From IMG/VR virus record IMGVR_UViG_3300008267_000720, positions 1-33,403 of that record: DNA of 33,403 bases, one strand, 5' to 3'. Positions within the stretch are counted from its first letter, which is position 1; each line of letters opens with the position of its first letter. The translations under genes were made by a program, and so were the position numbers. Positions 14,900 to 21,135 of the stretch are shown one piece after another. The notes beneath the pieces are model-generated. The model was given only the letters and a program-made list of their open reading frames with translations, was not told the DNA's origin and did not search any database. Source of the DNA: a virus.

Positions 14900-14912
14900 C
14901 CGCATCCGGTGG

Positions 14913-15272
14913 TCAGCAGGAATGCGCGGCCTTGTGGCCAAACGCGGCCTCAATCTCGCGGTACAGGTCTTCCCTGATGGCCGACACGGCAAAGGCCGTG
15001 GCGAGCCGTTCGGACTTGTTGAAGTCGCCGCGCCTTCCCGACAGGATGCCGTAGAGGTCGCTGCCGTCCGCCGTATCCGCGATGACATCAATAGAGAGAC
15101 GCAGCAGCCCGTCAATCGTCAGGACGATCTGAATGCCGTACGCGTAGTGGTCCTCCGGGCCGTTCGTGGCGATGACCTGCATGTTGAGCGCGTCAAGGCG
15201 GTTGCGCCACTCGTCGGTGTTGAGGGCGATGCGGAGGTCCTGTGCGGCGCGGCGGACGGTTCGGATGTTCAT
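14913..15272 (-). CDS. Uncharacterised early protein A (119 aa)
   Basis: The start is the ATG whose complement is 15270-15272, placed by the AAGGAG (complement 15279-15284) of the shared leader. The frame stays open upstream, but that part is the conserved promoter and leader. The product begins M-N-I-R-T-V-R-R-A-A-Q-D and is mixed alpha/beta with a central hydrophobic strand (I-Q-I-V-L-T-I-D-G-L-L-R-L-S-I-D-V). No family is recognised. It has its own copy of the five-fold early promoter cassette and a terminator hairpin, so it is probably a monocistronic early gene. Confidence 0.65.
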   Translation of the reverse strand: MNIRTVRRAAQDLRIALNTDEWRNRLDALNMQVIATNGPEDHYAYGIQIVLTIDGLLRLSIDVIADTADGSDLYGILSGRRGDFNKSERLATAFAVSAIREDLYREIEAAFGHKAAHSC

Positions 15273-15346
15273 GGCTGACTCCTTCAGGGTTAGGCCGAGC
15301 GGCATGCTCGACGGGTTGACTATACCTACTTCGGCGCAGGGTGCAA
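15273..15346 (-). promoter_or_regulatory. Early promoter-leader cassette, copy A
   Basis: Read on the minus strand: -35 TTGCAC (complement 15341-15346), a 16-bp spacer CCTGCGCCGAAGTAGG and -10 TATAGT (complement 15319-15324). A leader hairpin follows, CGAGC-atgcc-GCTCG (15296-15310), then CTGAAGGAGTCA before the ATG. The spacer is almost identical in all five copies, which is unusual for a plain promoter and suggests a regulator binding there. Confidence 0.8.
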
Positions 15347-15380
15347 ACGGGCTGCAGCATTTCCTGCGATTTTTCACAAG

Positions 15381-15740
15381 TCACGCCGAGCGCACGATGC
15401 GCCCGGTGAACCGACGATCCTTGCGACGGCTGCGGAACACCGAGGTGCTGCTCCTGAGCGAACACCATTGGCGCTTGTCGAGCACAACGCGGTCGCCCTT
15501 GCGGAACGGTGGGATCGGCTTGCCGTCAAAATTGTGGAATTGTCCCCACACCGTCACCCCTGCCGTCGTTGCGATGCAGACTTCCATGTAGGTCATCGGA
15601 CGATGCGCCTGTCGGGTGCTTTGCCAACAGGCCACTACCACGCCCTCAAACTCGCAATTTGCGTATGGCCCTCCGATGTCGTGCTGAAGAGACGCTTCAA
15701 ACTTGGCCTTGGCTGCGGGGTCGATTGCGATGGGGTGCAT
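15381..15740 (-). CDS. Uncharacterised early protein B (119 aa), OB-like
   Basis: The start is the ATG complement 15738-15740, set by GAAGGAGTCA in the cassette B leader. The second half (V-T-V-W-G-Q-F-H-N-F, then F-R-K-G-D-R-V-V-L-D-K) resembles a small beta-barrel of OB type, and the C-terminus is strongly basic. This suggests a nucleic-acid-binding role, which is inference only. It lies between cassettes A and B as a single-gene unit. Confidence 0.6.
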   Translation of the reverse strand: MHPIAIDPAAKAKFEASLQHDIGGPYANCEFEGVVVACWQSTRQAHRPMTYMEVCIATTAGVTVWGQFHNFDGKPIPPFRKGDRVVLDKRQWCSLRSSTSVFRSRRKDRRFTGRIVRSA

Positions 15741-15813
15741 GGGTGACTCCTTCGGTGCGTGACGGGCGACATGCCCGATGCAAACACAGTACCTATGTCG
15801 GCGTAGGGGTCAA
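15741..15813 (-). promoter_or_regulatory. Early promoter-leader cassette, copy B
   Basis: Minus strand: -35 TTGACC (complement 15808-15813), 16-bp spacer CCTACGCCGACATAGG and -10 TACTGT (complement 15786-15791). The leader hairpin CGGGC-atgtc-GCCCG (15763-15777) has a G-C in place of the A-U pair of copy A, a compensatory change. GAAGGAGTCA precedes the start. The spacer here is a near-palindrome, CCTA...TAGG. Confidence 0.78.
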
Positions 15814-15832
15814 GGGGTTTGCAGAGAAAAAG

Positions 15833-15886
15833 GAAAAATCCCTCCCGGCGCTGTCGGACGCACCGAGAGGGACGGCAAGCGCCGGG
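15833..15886 (-). terminator. Intrinsic terminator after the Erf-Gp157 operon
   Basis: On the minus strand, CCCGGCGCT (complement 15878-15886) pairs perfectly with AGCGCCGGG (complement 15844-15852) around a 25-nt loop. AGGGA and then a five-U run (complement 15834-15838) follow, with a second U-run beyond. It begins about 22 nt after the Gp157 stop codon and separates that operon from cassette B. Confidence 0.7.
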
Positions 15887-15907
15887 TGTCGCGCTCGCCT
15901 GTAGAGA

Positions 15908-16417
15908 TCAGCGGATGGAGAGGCGGACGCCGCGTTCCGCGAGCCGAGCGCCGGGGACGGCCTCGCCGCGCTCCAGCGCCTCCCGGATCGCGTCGCGGTC
16001 GATGGTCTGCGTCACACGGGGGACCACGAACTGCTCCGGCAGGGCCGCGTCGTCGTCCACGACGAGCGGGGCCTTGCCGCCGTTGCGCTGGACCCCGAGC
16101 GCGAATCGGTCGGTGTGGACCTTTGTGCGACCCGTCGCCTGCATCGCCTGCAGCATGGTCTGCCGCAGGCGCTCCGCAAGCGCGGAGTCTGAGTCCGCCA
16201 GTTTCTGCATTCGCTTGGCCTCGTCGGCGCGAGCCTGCGCCCGGACCTCGCAGGTGCGGATGAGCGCCGCGTAGTCGTCGGCCTTCTGGTCGAACGCCTC
16301 GGCCAGCGCAGCCGCGTGCTCCGCGAGCGCCGCGTCCAGTTCCGCGCATTCTCCCCCGGTCGTGTCCGCGGCGGCGAGCACCGACTGCAGTTCCGCAGAG
16401 ATGTGGTAGAGGCTCAC
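15908..16417 (-). CDS. Siphovirus Gp157-family protein
   Basis: This 169-residue protein has the Gp157 family layout: a long N-terminal coiled coil (E-L-D-A-A-L-A-E-H ... K-A-D-D-Y-A-A-L-I-R-T), then L-R-Q-T-M-L-Q-A-M-Q-A-T-G-R-T-K-V, then a strand with V-V-D-D-D-A-A-L-P-E-Q-F, then I-R-E-A-L-E-R-G-E-A-V-P-G-A-R-L and a final V-R-L-S-I-R. The family lies beside single-strand annealing proteins in many siphoviruses; its biochemical role is not established. The start is GTG (complement 16415-16417), which overlaps the preceding TGA. Confidence 0.82.
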   Translation of the reverse strand: MSLYHISAELQSVLAAADTTGGECAELDAALAEHAAALAEAFDQKADDYAALIRTCEVRAQARADEAKRMQKLADSDSALAERLRQTMLQAMQATGRTKVHTDRFALGVQRNGGKAPLVVDDDAALPEQFVVPRVTQTIDRDAIREALERGEAVPGARLAERGVRLSIR

Positions 16418-16920
16418 GACGAACCCCCGGTCAGGTGGTCAATCTGGTCCTTCATCGTCGCGATGCGGTTCGCCATCTCCGCGATGCTCATCCCGAGCAT
16501 CTCGTTCTCCCGGGCAAGCCGTGCGACCTGTGCGCGGCTGCTGTCGCGGTCGCGGATCGCCTCGGTGCTGCGAAGGACCTCCTGCCTCCACAGCGCCTGT
16601 ATTTCCTCGCGTGCCTTGATCTCGTTCGCCTCGTTGAGCCGCGCCTCGGTGACGAGCGACAGTTCCTCGCGCTCGTCCAGCCAGCGTTTCCCGATCACAT
16701 CCTTCGCGTACTCCGCGCTGTACGGCTCGCAGTATTCCGCGTTGGCGATGTGCTGCAGGGCGACGAGGTAGACGCGCTGGTCGCGCTCCGCGGCCTCCAG
16801 AGCCGCGACGCCCTCGCGCCACACGGTCACGATCCGCTCCATGTAGCCGTGGCCGGGTTCGGCATTGACGCGCTCGCATCGCGCCAGTTCCGCTCGCATG
16901 TTGTCCAATGCCTTGCTCAT
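16414..16920 (-). CDS. Coiled-coil early protein, unknown
   Basis: The product is 168 residues, starting at ATG (complement 16918-16920) with AAGGAGG upstream. Almost the whole protein is charged helix with heptad-like spacing (A-E-L-A-R-C-E-R, E-I-Q-A-L-W-R-Q-E-V, A-R-L-A-R-E-N-E-M-L), a likely coiled coil. No family is recognised. It overlaps Gp157 by GTGA and the gene before it by ATGA, so it belongs to the Erf operon. Confidence 0.6.
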   Translation of the reverse strand: MSKALDNMRAELARCERVNAEPGHGYMERIVTVWREGVAALEAAERDQRVYLVALQHIANAEYCEPYSAEYAKDVIGKRWLDEREELSLVTEARLNEANEIKAREEIQALWRQEVLRSTEAIRDRDSSRAQVARLARENEMLGMSIAEMANRIATMKDQIDHLTGGSS

Positions 16921-17180
16921 TGCTTGGCCTCCTTGAAGCAGTCCCACCCCAGTTGCCTAGCCACGCCTCGGGGATCGTCATACGACTGAGCGCACACAAG
17001 ACGCCGCGCCTCGTCGCGCTCGGCGCGTAGGCGTTCGATCTCGTCGGCGGCTTCGCGCATGATTGCATGACAACCATCAAACAAGGCGGTTGCGGCACGG
17101 TCAGTTTCCATGTCGCCAAACTGATTCTTCCGAAGTATGGTTGGACGGAGCCGCAGCCGCGTCACGATGTCATCCTTCAT
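16917..17180 (-). CDS. Small early protein with C-terminal helix, unknown
   Basis: The product is 87 residues from ATG (complement 17178-17180), with GGAGGCGAA just upstream. It begins M-K-D-D-I-V-T-R-L-R-L-R-P and contains E-A-A-D-E-I-E-R-L-R-A-E-R-D-E-A, a helix seen in many short phage early proteins. A frame extension further upstream is ignored because the ribosome site fits this ATG. Function is unknown. Confidence 0.6.
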   Translation of the reverse strand: MKDDIVTRLRLRPTILRKNQFGDMETDRAATALFDGCHAIMREAADEIERLRAERDEARRLVCAQSYDDPRGVARQLGWDCFKEAKQ

Positions 17181-17325
17181 TTCGCCTCCGGTCGCTGCGA
17201 GCCGCCCTGAGTTCCGCTTCGATGCGCTCAAGGCATCTCGCGATGCGGTTGCACTTCCAATCGATCAGGATGAACCCGGCGAACGAGACGAGGAACCACG
17301 GGCCGACGATGCACGCGTCAAACAT
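17170..17325 (-). CDS. 51-aa single-pass membrane protein
   Basis: It starts at ATG (complement 17323-17325) after GGGGGA. Residues ~4-18 (A-C-I-V-G-P-W-F-L-V-S-F-A-G-F-I-L) form one membrane segment. A basic helix follows (C-N-R-I-A-R-C-L-E-R-I-E-A-E-L-R-A-A-R) that would face the cytoplasm. It overlaps the neighbours on both sides by a few bases. Function is unknown. Confidence 0.5.
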   Translation of the reverse strand: MFDACIVGPWFLVSFAGFILIDWKCNRIARCLERIEAELRAARSDRRRNEG

Positions 17326-17467
17326 TTGTCCCCCGGATCTCCGCGGCCTCGCTCCGCAGGTTGGTGTTGACTGTCGGCGGGAACTCCACGCCGCGCTGTT
17401 CGATCCATGCGCGGTCAAGGGCATCGGCCCCGCCGCTCCCGAGATGCTCCAGCATCATCTCGCGCAT
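17318..17467 (-). CDS. 49-aa early protein after Erf, unknown
   Basis: The start is ATG (complement 17465-17467) with TTGAGGAG five nt upstream, overlapping the Erf stop by 13 nt. The product begins M-R-E-M-M-L-E-H-L-G-S-G and is mildly helical. The reading frame is open upstream into the Erf gene, but no start there has a ribosome site. It is a small coupled gene without recognised family. Confidence 0.45.
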   Translation of the reverse strand: MREMMLEHLGSGGADALDRAWIEQRGVEFPPTVNTNLRSEAAEIRGTNV

Positions 17468-18261
17468 CTGCTCCTCAAGGCAGGTCGCAAGCGCAATCGT
17501 TCGGTTGTAGCGCGTCCCTTGTAGAACCCGGCGGGGTCCCACTTCCACGCGATCTCCGCGAGCCGACCGACCTCGACGCCGTCCATCTGCATGTACTCGC
17601 CGGGGAACGAAACCCACACGCTCCCGTGAACCGGGTGAGAGCAGAACACGGCAATCACGCCAGCGTCGCGCTCGACCGCCCGGATGAGCATGACCGAGTC
17701 CGAGCCTGCGTCAGGCCAGCGGCGCGTCGCATCGGGCTTCGCCGCAGGCGCGGCCTTGGGAGCCTCCGCGGCCTTTGCTGGCGCGGCGCGGCGCGTCGGC
17801 GTGGGGTCGAGCAGGTCGCGGGTAGACGGCGCAGGGGCAGGCGCGGGGCGCTGCGGCTGACGGGCCTCGCGGTCCTCGTCCGCGTCGGTGTCATCGTCGC
17901 CCGTCAGCATCAGGGCCGCGGCCATCGCGTAGCGGCGCAGGTAGGTCACGACAGCGCCAAGGTTCTGCGCGGTCGCCTTGTCCGGGAGCACCATGCCCAC
18001 GGTCGAGCGCATCCACTCTCCGCTGATGTGCGCGACCTGCGTGGAGACGCTGACCTCGTTGCCGTGGCTGTTGACGCCCTGCGTCAGGATCAGACCGTTC
18101 CGCGAGAGCGGCTCGCGAATCGCGTCGATGTGCGAACCGAGCGTCGCGTACCGGAAGCCCTTGAAGTGGGGGTGTGCCTTGTCAAGCGCGGGATTGCGAA
18201 TCTCGCCCTGCGCCTTCGCGAGTGCCGCGACCAGCGCGGCGATGCTTTCACTCTGCTGCAT
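17455..18261 (-). CDS. erf: Erf-type single-strand annealing protein
   Basis: This 268-residue protein has the Erf core in residues ~1-125: A-L-V-A-A-L-A-K-A-Q-G-E-I, then H-P-H-F-K-G-F-R-Y-A-T-L, then L-S-R-N-G-L-I-L-T-Q-G, then H-I-S-G-E-W, then G-A-V-V-T-Y-L-R-R-Y-A-M-A-A-A-L. These are the blocks of the ERF family, which anneals complementary single strands in phage recombination and genome circularisation. A Pro/Ala-rich linker (~residues 135-185) leads to a small C-terminal domain with a basic tail. It starts at ATG (complement 18259-18261) after GGAGTAGAGAAC and has its own strong promoter. Confidence 0.85.
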   Translation of the reverse strand: MQQSESIAALVAALAKAQGEIRNPALDKAHPHFKGFRYATLGSHIDAIREPLSRNGLILTQGVNSHGNEVSVSTQVAHISGEWMRSTVGMVLPDKATAQNLGAVVTYLRRYAMAAALMLTGDDDTDADEDREARQPQRPAPAPAPSTRDLLDPTPTRRAAPAKAAEAPKAAPAAKPDATRRWPDAGSDSVMLIRAVERDAGVIAVFCSHPVHGSVWVSFPGEYMQMDGVEVGRLAEIAWKWDPAGFYKGRATTERLRLRPALRSRCAR

Positions 18262-18315
18262 GTTCTCTACTCCATGCGGTGCGTGATGCGCGGCGACGGT
18301 CGCCGCGCCTGTGGC

Positions 18316-18344
18316 AATGTAGGGTATGTCAATCCGCGTGTCAA
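18316..18344 (-). promoter_or_regulatory. Consensus-like promoter for the Erf operon
   Basis: Minus strand: TTGACA (complement 18339-18344), a 17-bp spacer and TACATT (complement 18316-18321). The spacer contains a second TTGACA (complement 18327-18332), so two -35 hexamers lie 12 bp apart. The -35 overlaps the end of the rusA-like gene. The leader is about 48 nt and ends in the GGAG ribosome site. Confidence 0.6.
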
Positions 18345-18769
18345 GCGCGGCAGATGCGGATCATCGCGCCGGGGATCTCGCCGTCCTTGCACCAGACGCG
18401 CTCGACGCGCAGCGTGCAGACCTGTCGGTCGTTGCGATACGCGATCCCCGCCAGCGCGTCGAGCACGGCGCGTGCGATCTTGTCGCAGTCCCCGTAGCCC
18501 GGGCGCTCAGGCGCGCTCGGGCGCAGCGTGCCGCGCCGTCCGAAGTGCGACGCTGGTCGCGCATAGCGTGCGAGGATCTCGACGCACACGCCAGCGTCGA
18601 TGATGCGGACGCCAGCGTCGAGGGCGCAACCCGCGACGGTCGAGCGCCACGGGCGCAGGTTCTTGCTCGACTCCAGCATCAGCGGACGGCCCGAGCGCGA
18701 GCGGACAAGTCGCTTGCTGCCCTGCGTCACCGGGATCCCGGGTACGAGGAACTCACGCACGGGGCGCAT
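18341..18769 (-). CDS. RusA-type Holliday junction resolvase
   Basis: The product is 142 residues from ATG (complement 18767-18769). The N-terminus L-V-P-G-I-P-V-T-Q-G-S-K-R is the RusA family opening. G-Y-G-D-C-D-K-I-A-R-A-V-L-D-A-L-A-G and Y-R-N-D-R-Q-V supply the acidic residues D94, D96, D104 and D114 expected for metal-dependent cleavage of four-way junctions. The enzyme resolves recombination and replication intermediates before packaging. It overlaps the small HTH gene before it by 17 nt and lies just upstream of the Erf promoter. Confidence 0.85.
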   Translation of the reverse strand: MRPVREFLVPGIPVTQGSKRLVRSRSGRPLMLESSKNLRPWRSTVAGCALDAGVRIIDAGVCVEILARYARPASHFGRRGTLRPSAPERPGYGDCDKIARAVLDALAGIAYRNDRQVCTLRVERVWCKDGEIPGAMIRICRA

Positions 18770-18926
18770 GCCGCTTGTTGTTGACGACGAGCGAGACCGC
18801 CGCGGGGCTGATCCCGAACAGCAGCGCGATGTTCTTCTGCGGGAGTCCGCTGGCGGCGTGCGAGCGTATGGCGGCGACTTCGTGCGGCTGGAGTTTGCGA
18901 CGGCGTCGTTTGCGTGGGGTCTGCAT
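18753..18926 (-). CDS. 57-aa helix-turn-helix protein
   Basis: It starts at ATG (complement 18924-18926). A basic N-terminus (P-R-K-R-R-R-R-K-L) leads to E-V-A-A-I-R-S-H-A-A-S-G-L-P-Q-K, then N-I-A-L-L-F-G-I-S-P-A-A-V-S-L-V-V-N-N-K, a clear helix-turn-helix of the kind that ends V-S-x-I-x-N-x-K-R in phage HTH proteins. It probably binds DNA or guides replication or recombination. No Shine-Dalgarno is seen; a TACGAT box lies 8 nt before the ATG. Confidence 0.65.
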   Translation of the reverse strand: MQTPRKRRRRKLQPHEVAAIRSHAASGLPQKNIALLFGISPAAVSLVVNNKRHAPRA

Positions 18927-18934
18927 GGATCGGG

Positions 18935-18940
18935 ATCGTA
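18935..18940 (-). promoter_or_regulatory. TACGAT -10-like box before the small HTH gene
   Basis: Minus strand GCAGGGTACGAT, 8 nt before the ATG of the 57-aa HTH gene. The same 12 bases occur on the plus strand before the terS candidate (24081-24092). No Shine-Dalgarno intervenes, so transcription would give a leaderless or nearly leaderless mRNA. Confidence 0.4.
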
Positions 18941-18954
18941 CCCTGCGCGGACGG

Positions 18955-19257
18955 TCATGCGAGCCTCCAGACACGAATGATGCGCCCGTGCGTCGAGGGA
19001 CGGAGCGACTGCCGGACCTCGCCTGTCCACTCCATCCCGCGGAACACGCTCCCCGCGGCGTTCCCGAGCGCCTCCCACGACGAGCCGCGGAGGTGCATCT
19101 CCATCGCCACATCGTCGGCATGGACGCAGCCGTGGCGCTGCGCCAGTTCCTGCGCGATGCCCTGCGCGACGGCCAGCAGTTCGCGTCGGGCGCTCGCAGC
19201 CCGGGCCATGCCCTCCTCCTTGCGGCGCTCGGCCTCGGCAAGGTCAAACAGCGTCAT
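18955..19257 (-). CDS. Conserved-type small phage protein next to the resolvase
   Basis: The product is 100 residues: a charged N-terminal helix (L-F-D-L-A-E-A-E-R-R-K-E-E-G-M-A-R-A), a second helix (G-I-A-Q-E-L-A-Q-R-H-G-C-V-H-A-D-D-V), and a C-terminal part with G-N-A-A-G-S-V-F-R-G-M-E-W and a final G-R-I-I-R-V-W-R. This is the layout of small winged-helix-like proteins that accompany phage replication and recombination genes. The biochemical role is unknown. It overlaps the CsrA-like gene by 14 nt. Confidence 0.55.
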   Translation of the reverse strand: MTLFDLAEAERRKEEGMARAASARRELLAVAQGIAQELAQRHGCVHADDVAMEMHLRGSSWEALGNAAGSVFRGMEWTGEVRQSLRPSTHGRIIRVWRLA

Positions 19258-19444
19258 TCGGGACCTCCTGCGCGATGCGCTCGCGCTCGACTCGGACAGA
19301 CAGGGGCGCGTGGATCACGGCCTTGCAGCGGGTGGGCTTCTCGGGGGTGAGGTCCACGCGGATCTCGGTCCCGCCGATCAGGAACAGCAGACGCTCCCGG
19401 GTGCAGCGCACCGTGGTCACGACGCAGGCGACACGGTCACTCAT
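19244..19444 (-). CDS. Divergent CsrA-like protein (tentative)
   Basis: This 66-residue protein starts at ATG (complement 19442-19444). C-T-R-E-R-L-L-F-L-I-G-G at residues 14-25 can be laid on the CsrA opening L-T-R-x-x-G-E-x-I-x-I-G with one residue missing and without the G-E. I-R-V-D-L and C-K-A-V-I-H-A-P-L-S-V-R-V-E-R-E-R-I at residues 40-57 match the CsrA end x-V-x-I-x-I-x-A-P-x-x-V-x-V-x-R-E-E-I. CsrA binds GGA motifs in mRNA leaders, often the Shine-Dalgarno. The TR near the start and the late R-E, which contact RNA in CsrA, are kept. This is an eye alignment of a very short protein and could be coincidental. Confidence 0.4.
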   Translation of the reverse strand: MSDRVACVVTTVRCTRERLLFLIGGTEIRVDLTPEKPTRCKAVIHAPLSVRVERERIAQEVPNDAV

Positions 19445-19814
19445 CGTCGGCCTCCCCGGTGCGCTGGAGGTCGGACATCTCGGTGCGGACGATGTCCTCG
19501 ACGCATTGCGCGAACTGCGCGGCGAGGATCTCCGGGCTGTCCCCGGATCGGATGTCGCTCGTCGCCTCAATGAGCAGGAACCGCGGGTCCCCGCGTTCGC
19601 GGACGATCATCGTCCACACATCCCACCGCTCCTCGACGGTCCCCGCGTCCTCGTCCCGCAGGCGGTGCAGGTGCGGCGTCCCGTTCACAAACAGGAAACG
19701 GACGGCGTTGCTGCGGCATTCTGCCGGGAATGGCGGGATGCGCTCCAACACATCGGGCGGCACGGACGACTCCCGCACCATGCGGAACTGCATGTTGTCA
19801 AATCGGCCTTTCAT
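19437..19814 (-). CDS. Uncharacterised early protein (125 aa)
   Basis: It starts at ATG (complement 19812-19814), overlapping the preceding TGA, with GGAGGAG 8 nt upstream. The middle is strand-rich (A-V-R-F-L-F-V-N-G-T-P-H-L-H, W-D-V-W-T-M-I-V-R-E-R, P-R-F-L-L-I-E-A-T) and the end is an acidic helix (E-I-L-A-A-Q-F-A-Q-C-V-E-D-I). No family is recognised. It is translationally coupled to the 39-aa gene upstream and the CsrA-like gene downstream. Confidence 0.6.
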   Translation of the reverse strand: MKGRFDNMQFRMVRESSVPPDVLERIPPFPAECRSNAVRFLFVNGTPHLHRLRDEDAGTVEERWDVWTMIVRERGDPRFLLIEATSDIRSGDSPEILAAQFAQCVEDIVRTEMSDLQRTGEADDE

Positions 19815-19930
19815 CGGCGGCTCCTCCGTCCCTTGCGGACGCTGTTCAGGTTTGCGGCGAGGCTGCAGGCGGCGAGCACCGCCGCGACGGTCAGGAATAA
19901 CACGAAACCCGGCTCAAGTTCGGTCTGCAT
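19811..19930 (-). CDS. 39-aa single-pass membrane peptide
   Basis: It starts at ATG (complement 19928-19930) with GAGGAG 6 nt upstream and ends in ATGA with the next gene. After T-E-L-E-P-G, residues ~9-25 (F-V-L-F-L-T-V-A-A-V-L-A-A-C-S-L-A-A) are hydrophobic, and the C-terminus is very basic (R-K-G-R-R-S-R-R). Good signals at both ends support a real short gene. Function is unknown. Confidence 0.55.
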   Translation of the reverse strand: MQTELEPGFVLFLTVAAVLAACSLAANLNSVRKGRRSRR

Positions 19931-19940
19931 GGAAATCTCC

Positions 19941-20354
19941 TCAGCCGCAGAATGCGGCGTTCTTGGTGCGGCAGGCGTCGCAGCAGTAGATGCTGTGCTC
20001 GGAGTCCCCGAGCACGGTCAGGTTGTCGATGGGGTGGGTGGACTCGCACCACTCGCAGGTCGCGCAGTCGTGCTGCTCGCGCAGGTTCGACTCGGCAAGG
20101 TTGCACATCGTGCGAACGATGCGAGATGCATCGCGAAGGTTTGCCAGCGACTTCTGCGGGAACATGCGATGCCAACTCGACGCAATGGTGTCGCGGCACA
20201 GGTAGTTCTCAATGCCGTGGCGAGTGCGAGAAACCGCGCATTCAAGGGCGCTACGGGCAGAGTCGGTCAGAGTCGCGACGGCGGGGGACGCGAGAACTGC
20301 CTCCCCACGGGCAAGGGCGGCACGGGCGAGGACGATGGACTTCGGTTCACGCAT
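19941..20354 (-). CDS. Early protein with C-terminal zinc-binding motif (137 aa)
   Basis: It starts at ATG (complement 20352-20354), set by the AAGGAG of cassette C. The N-terminal ~85 residues are helical. The C-terminus has C-A-T-C-E-W-C-E-S-T-H and then Y-C-C-D-A-C, a treble-clef or zinc-ribbon-like arrangement. Such motifs bind zinc and often nucleic acid; the exact role is unknown. It is the first gene of the unit that runs through the CsrA-like and RusA-type genes. Confidence 0.65.
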   Translation of the reverse strand: MREPKSIVLARAALARGEAVLASPAVATLTDSARSALECAVSRTRHGIENYLCRDTIASSWHRMFPQKSLANLRDASRIVRTMCNLAESNLREQHDCATCEWCESTHPIDNLTVLGDSEHSIYCCDACRTKNAAFCG

Positions 20355-20428
20355 GGCTGACTCCTTCAGGTTGGGCGCGAGCGGCGTGCTCGGCGGGTTG
20401 ACTATACCTACTTCGGCGCAGGGCGCAA
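20355..20428 (-). promoter_or_regulatory. Early promoter-leader cassette, copy C
   Basis: Minus strand: -35 TTGCGC (complement 20423-20428), 16-bp spacer identical to copy A, and -10 TATAGT (complement 20401-20406). Leader hairpin CGAGC-acgcc-GCTCG (20378-20392), then CTGAAGGAGTCA and the ATG. It drives the longest leftward unit. Confidence 0.8.
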
Positions 20429-20455
20429 GGCCCTGCAGGGAATCTCGCGAGATTT

Positions 20456-20480
20456 CCGGGGGCGGTCGCATCGCCCCCGG
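20456..20480 (-). terminator. GC-rich hairpin after early gene D
   Basis: CCGGGGGCG (20456-20464) pairs perfectly with CGCCCCCGG (20472-20480) around a 7-nt loop, 7 nt past the stop of the gene ending at 20488. Only AAAT follows on the minus strand, so termination may be partial. A 14-bp palindrome AATCTCGCGAGATT (20441-20454) lies next to it. Confidence 0.6.
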
Positions 20481-20487
20481 CGCGAGG

Positions 20488-21030
20488 TCAGGCGGCGAAC
20501 ATCGCCTTGACCTCGGCCTCGGGCGTAAACTTGCCGTTGACATACAGACGGGCGGGGAACTGCGGGAACCAACCTGCGCGGCGGGTGTACTTCCACACGA
20601 TGCGCTGACGCAGGTCGAGCACCGCGTTGCCCTTCGTGACCTGCATGTCGATGTTCGCGCCGTTCTGCCAACACAGGGTGCAGGCATCGACCGTTCCGAA
20701 CTTCCCGAGCAACTTCTTGTGCCACGCGAGCAGGGCAGAGGTCGCGTCCTCGCGGGCGACGCGCTCGACCTTCGCGTCGTCAATCTGTGCGCTGTAGACG
20801 AGGCGTCCGCGCAGGTCGCCCGTCCCGTAGCGGTAGGAGGCGCTGAAGCGCATCGACCGCTCCGCGAGCGCGTTGTATCGCTTCTGCATGGTGAACCCCA
20901 TGCCGTCCTCCAGCGCGTACTCCGCGAGGTGACGGGCGAAGTCGGCGCGGATGCGCTCGGCAAACTGCGCGGCAAGCGCGTCGAGCGAGGAGAGGAGGGC
21001 GGTCGCGATTGGGTCGGTCGGCAGGTGCAT
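20488..21030 (-). CDS. Uncharacterised early protein D (180 aa)
   Basis: It starts at ATG (complement 21028-21030), set by AAGGAGTCAGAA of cassette D. The N-terminal half is helical (L-L-S-S-L-D-A-L-A-A-Q-F-A-E-R-I, K-R-Y-N-A-L-A-E-R-S-M-R-F). A strand-rich half follows (L-R-G-R-L-V-Y-S-A-Q-I, V-L-D-L-R-Q-R-I-V-W-K-Y). It has C-T-L-C but no further zinc ligands. No family is recognised. It is the first gene leftward of the control region, so probably the earliest expressed. Confidence 0.65.
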   Translation of the reverse strand: MHLPTDPIATALLSSLDALAAQFAERIRADFARHLAEYALEDGMGFTMQKRYNALAERSMRFSASYRYGTGDLRGRLVYSAQIDDAKVERVAREDATSALLAWHKKLLGKFGTVDACTLCWQNGANIDMQVTKGNAVLDLRQRIVWKYTRRAGWFPQFPARLYVNGKFTPEAEVKAMFAA

Positions 21031-21104
21031 TTCTGACTCCTTCAGGGTTAGGCCGAGCGGCGTGCTCGACACGGGTACAGTACCTTCGTCGGCGTAGGGG
21101 TCAA
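21031..21104 (-). promoter_or_regulatory. Early promoter-leader cassette, copy D
   Basis: Minus strand: -35 TTGACC (complement 21099-21104), spacer CCTACGCCGACGAAGG and -10 TACTGT (complement 21077-21082). Leader hairpin CGAGC-acgcc-GCTCG (21054-21068), then CTGAAGGAGTCA. The spacer again has a CCT...AGG dyad. Confidence 0.8.
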
Positions 21105-21135
21105 CCCCTCTGAAGCGAAATCTGGAAGTTTGTCG

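Noticed and set aside
15281-15308. An in-frame ATG in the leader hairpin of cassette A as the true start, or as a leader peptide
   Set aside because: It lies in the hairpin loop. The same position is ACG in copies C and D, and in B and E the ATG is out of frame with the gene. The shared AAGGAG fits the downstream ATG in all five.
17407-18603. A 398-codon plus-strand open frame across Erf and rusA-like genes
   Set aside because: It is antisense to the recognised Erf and RusA families, with no start signal.
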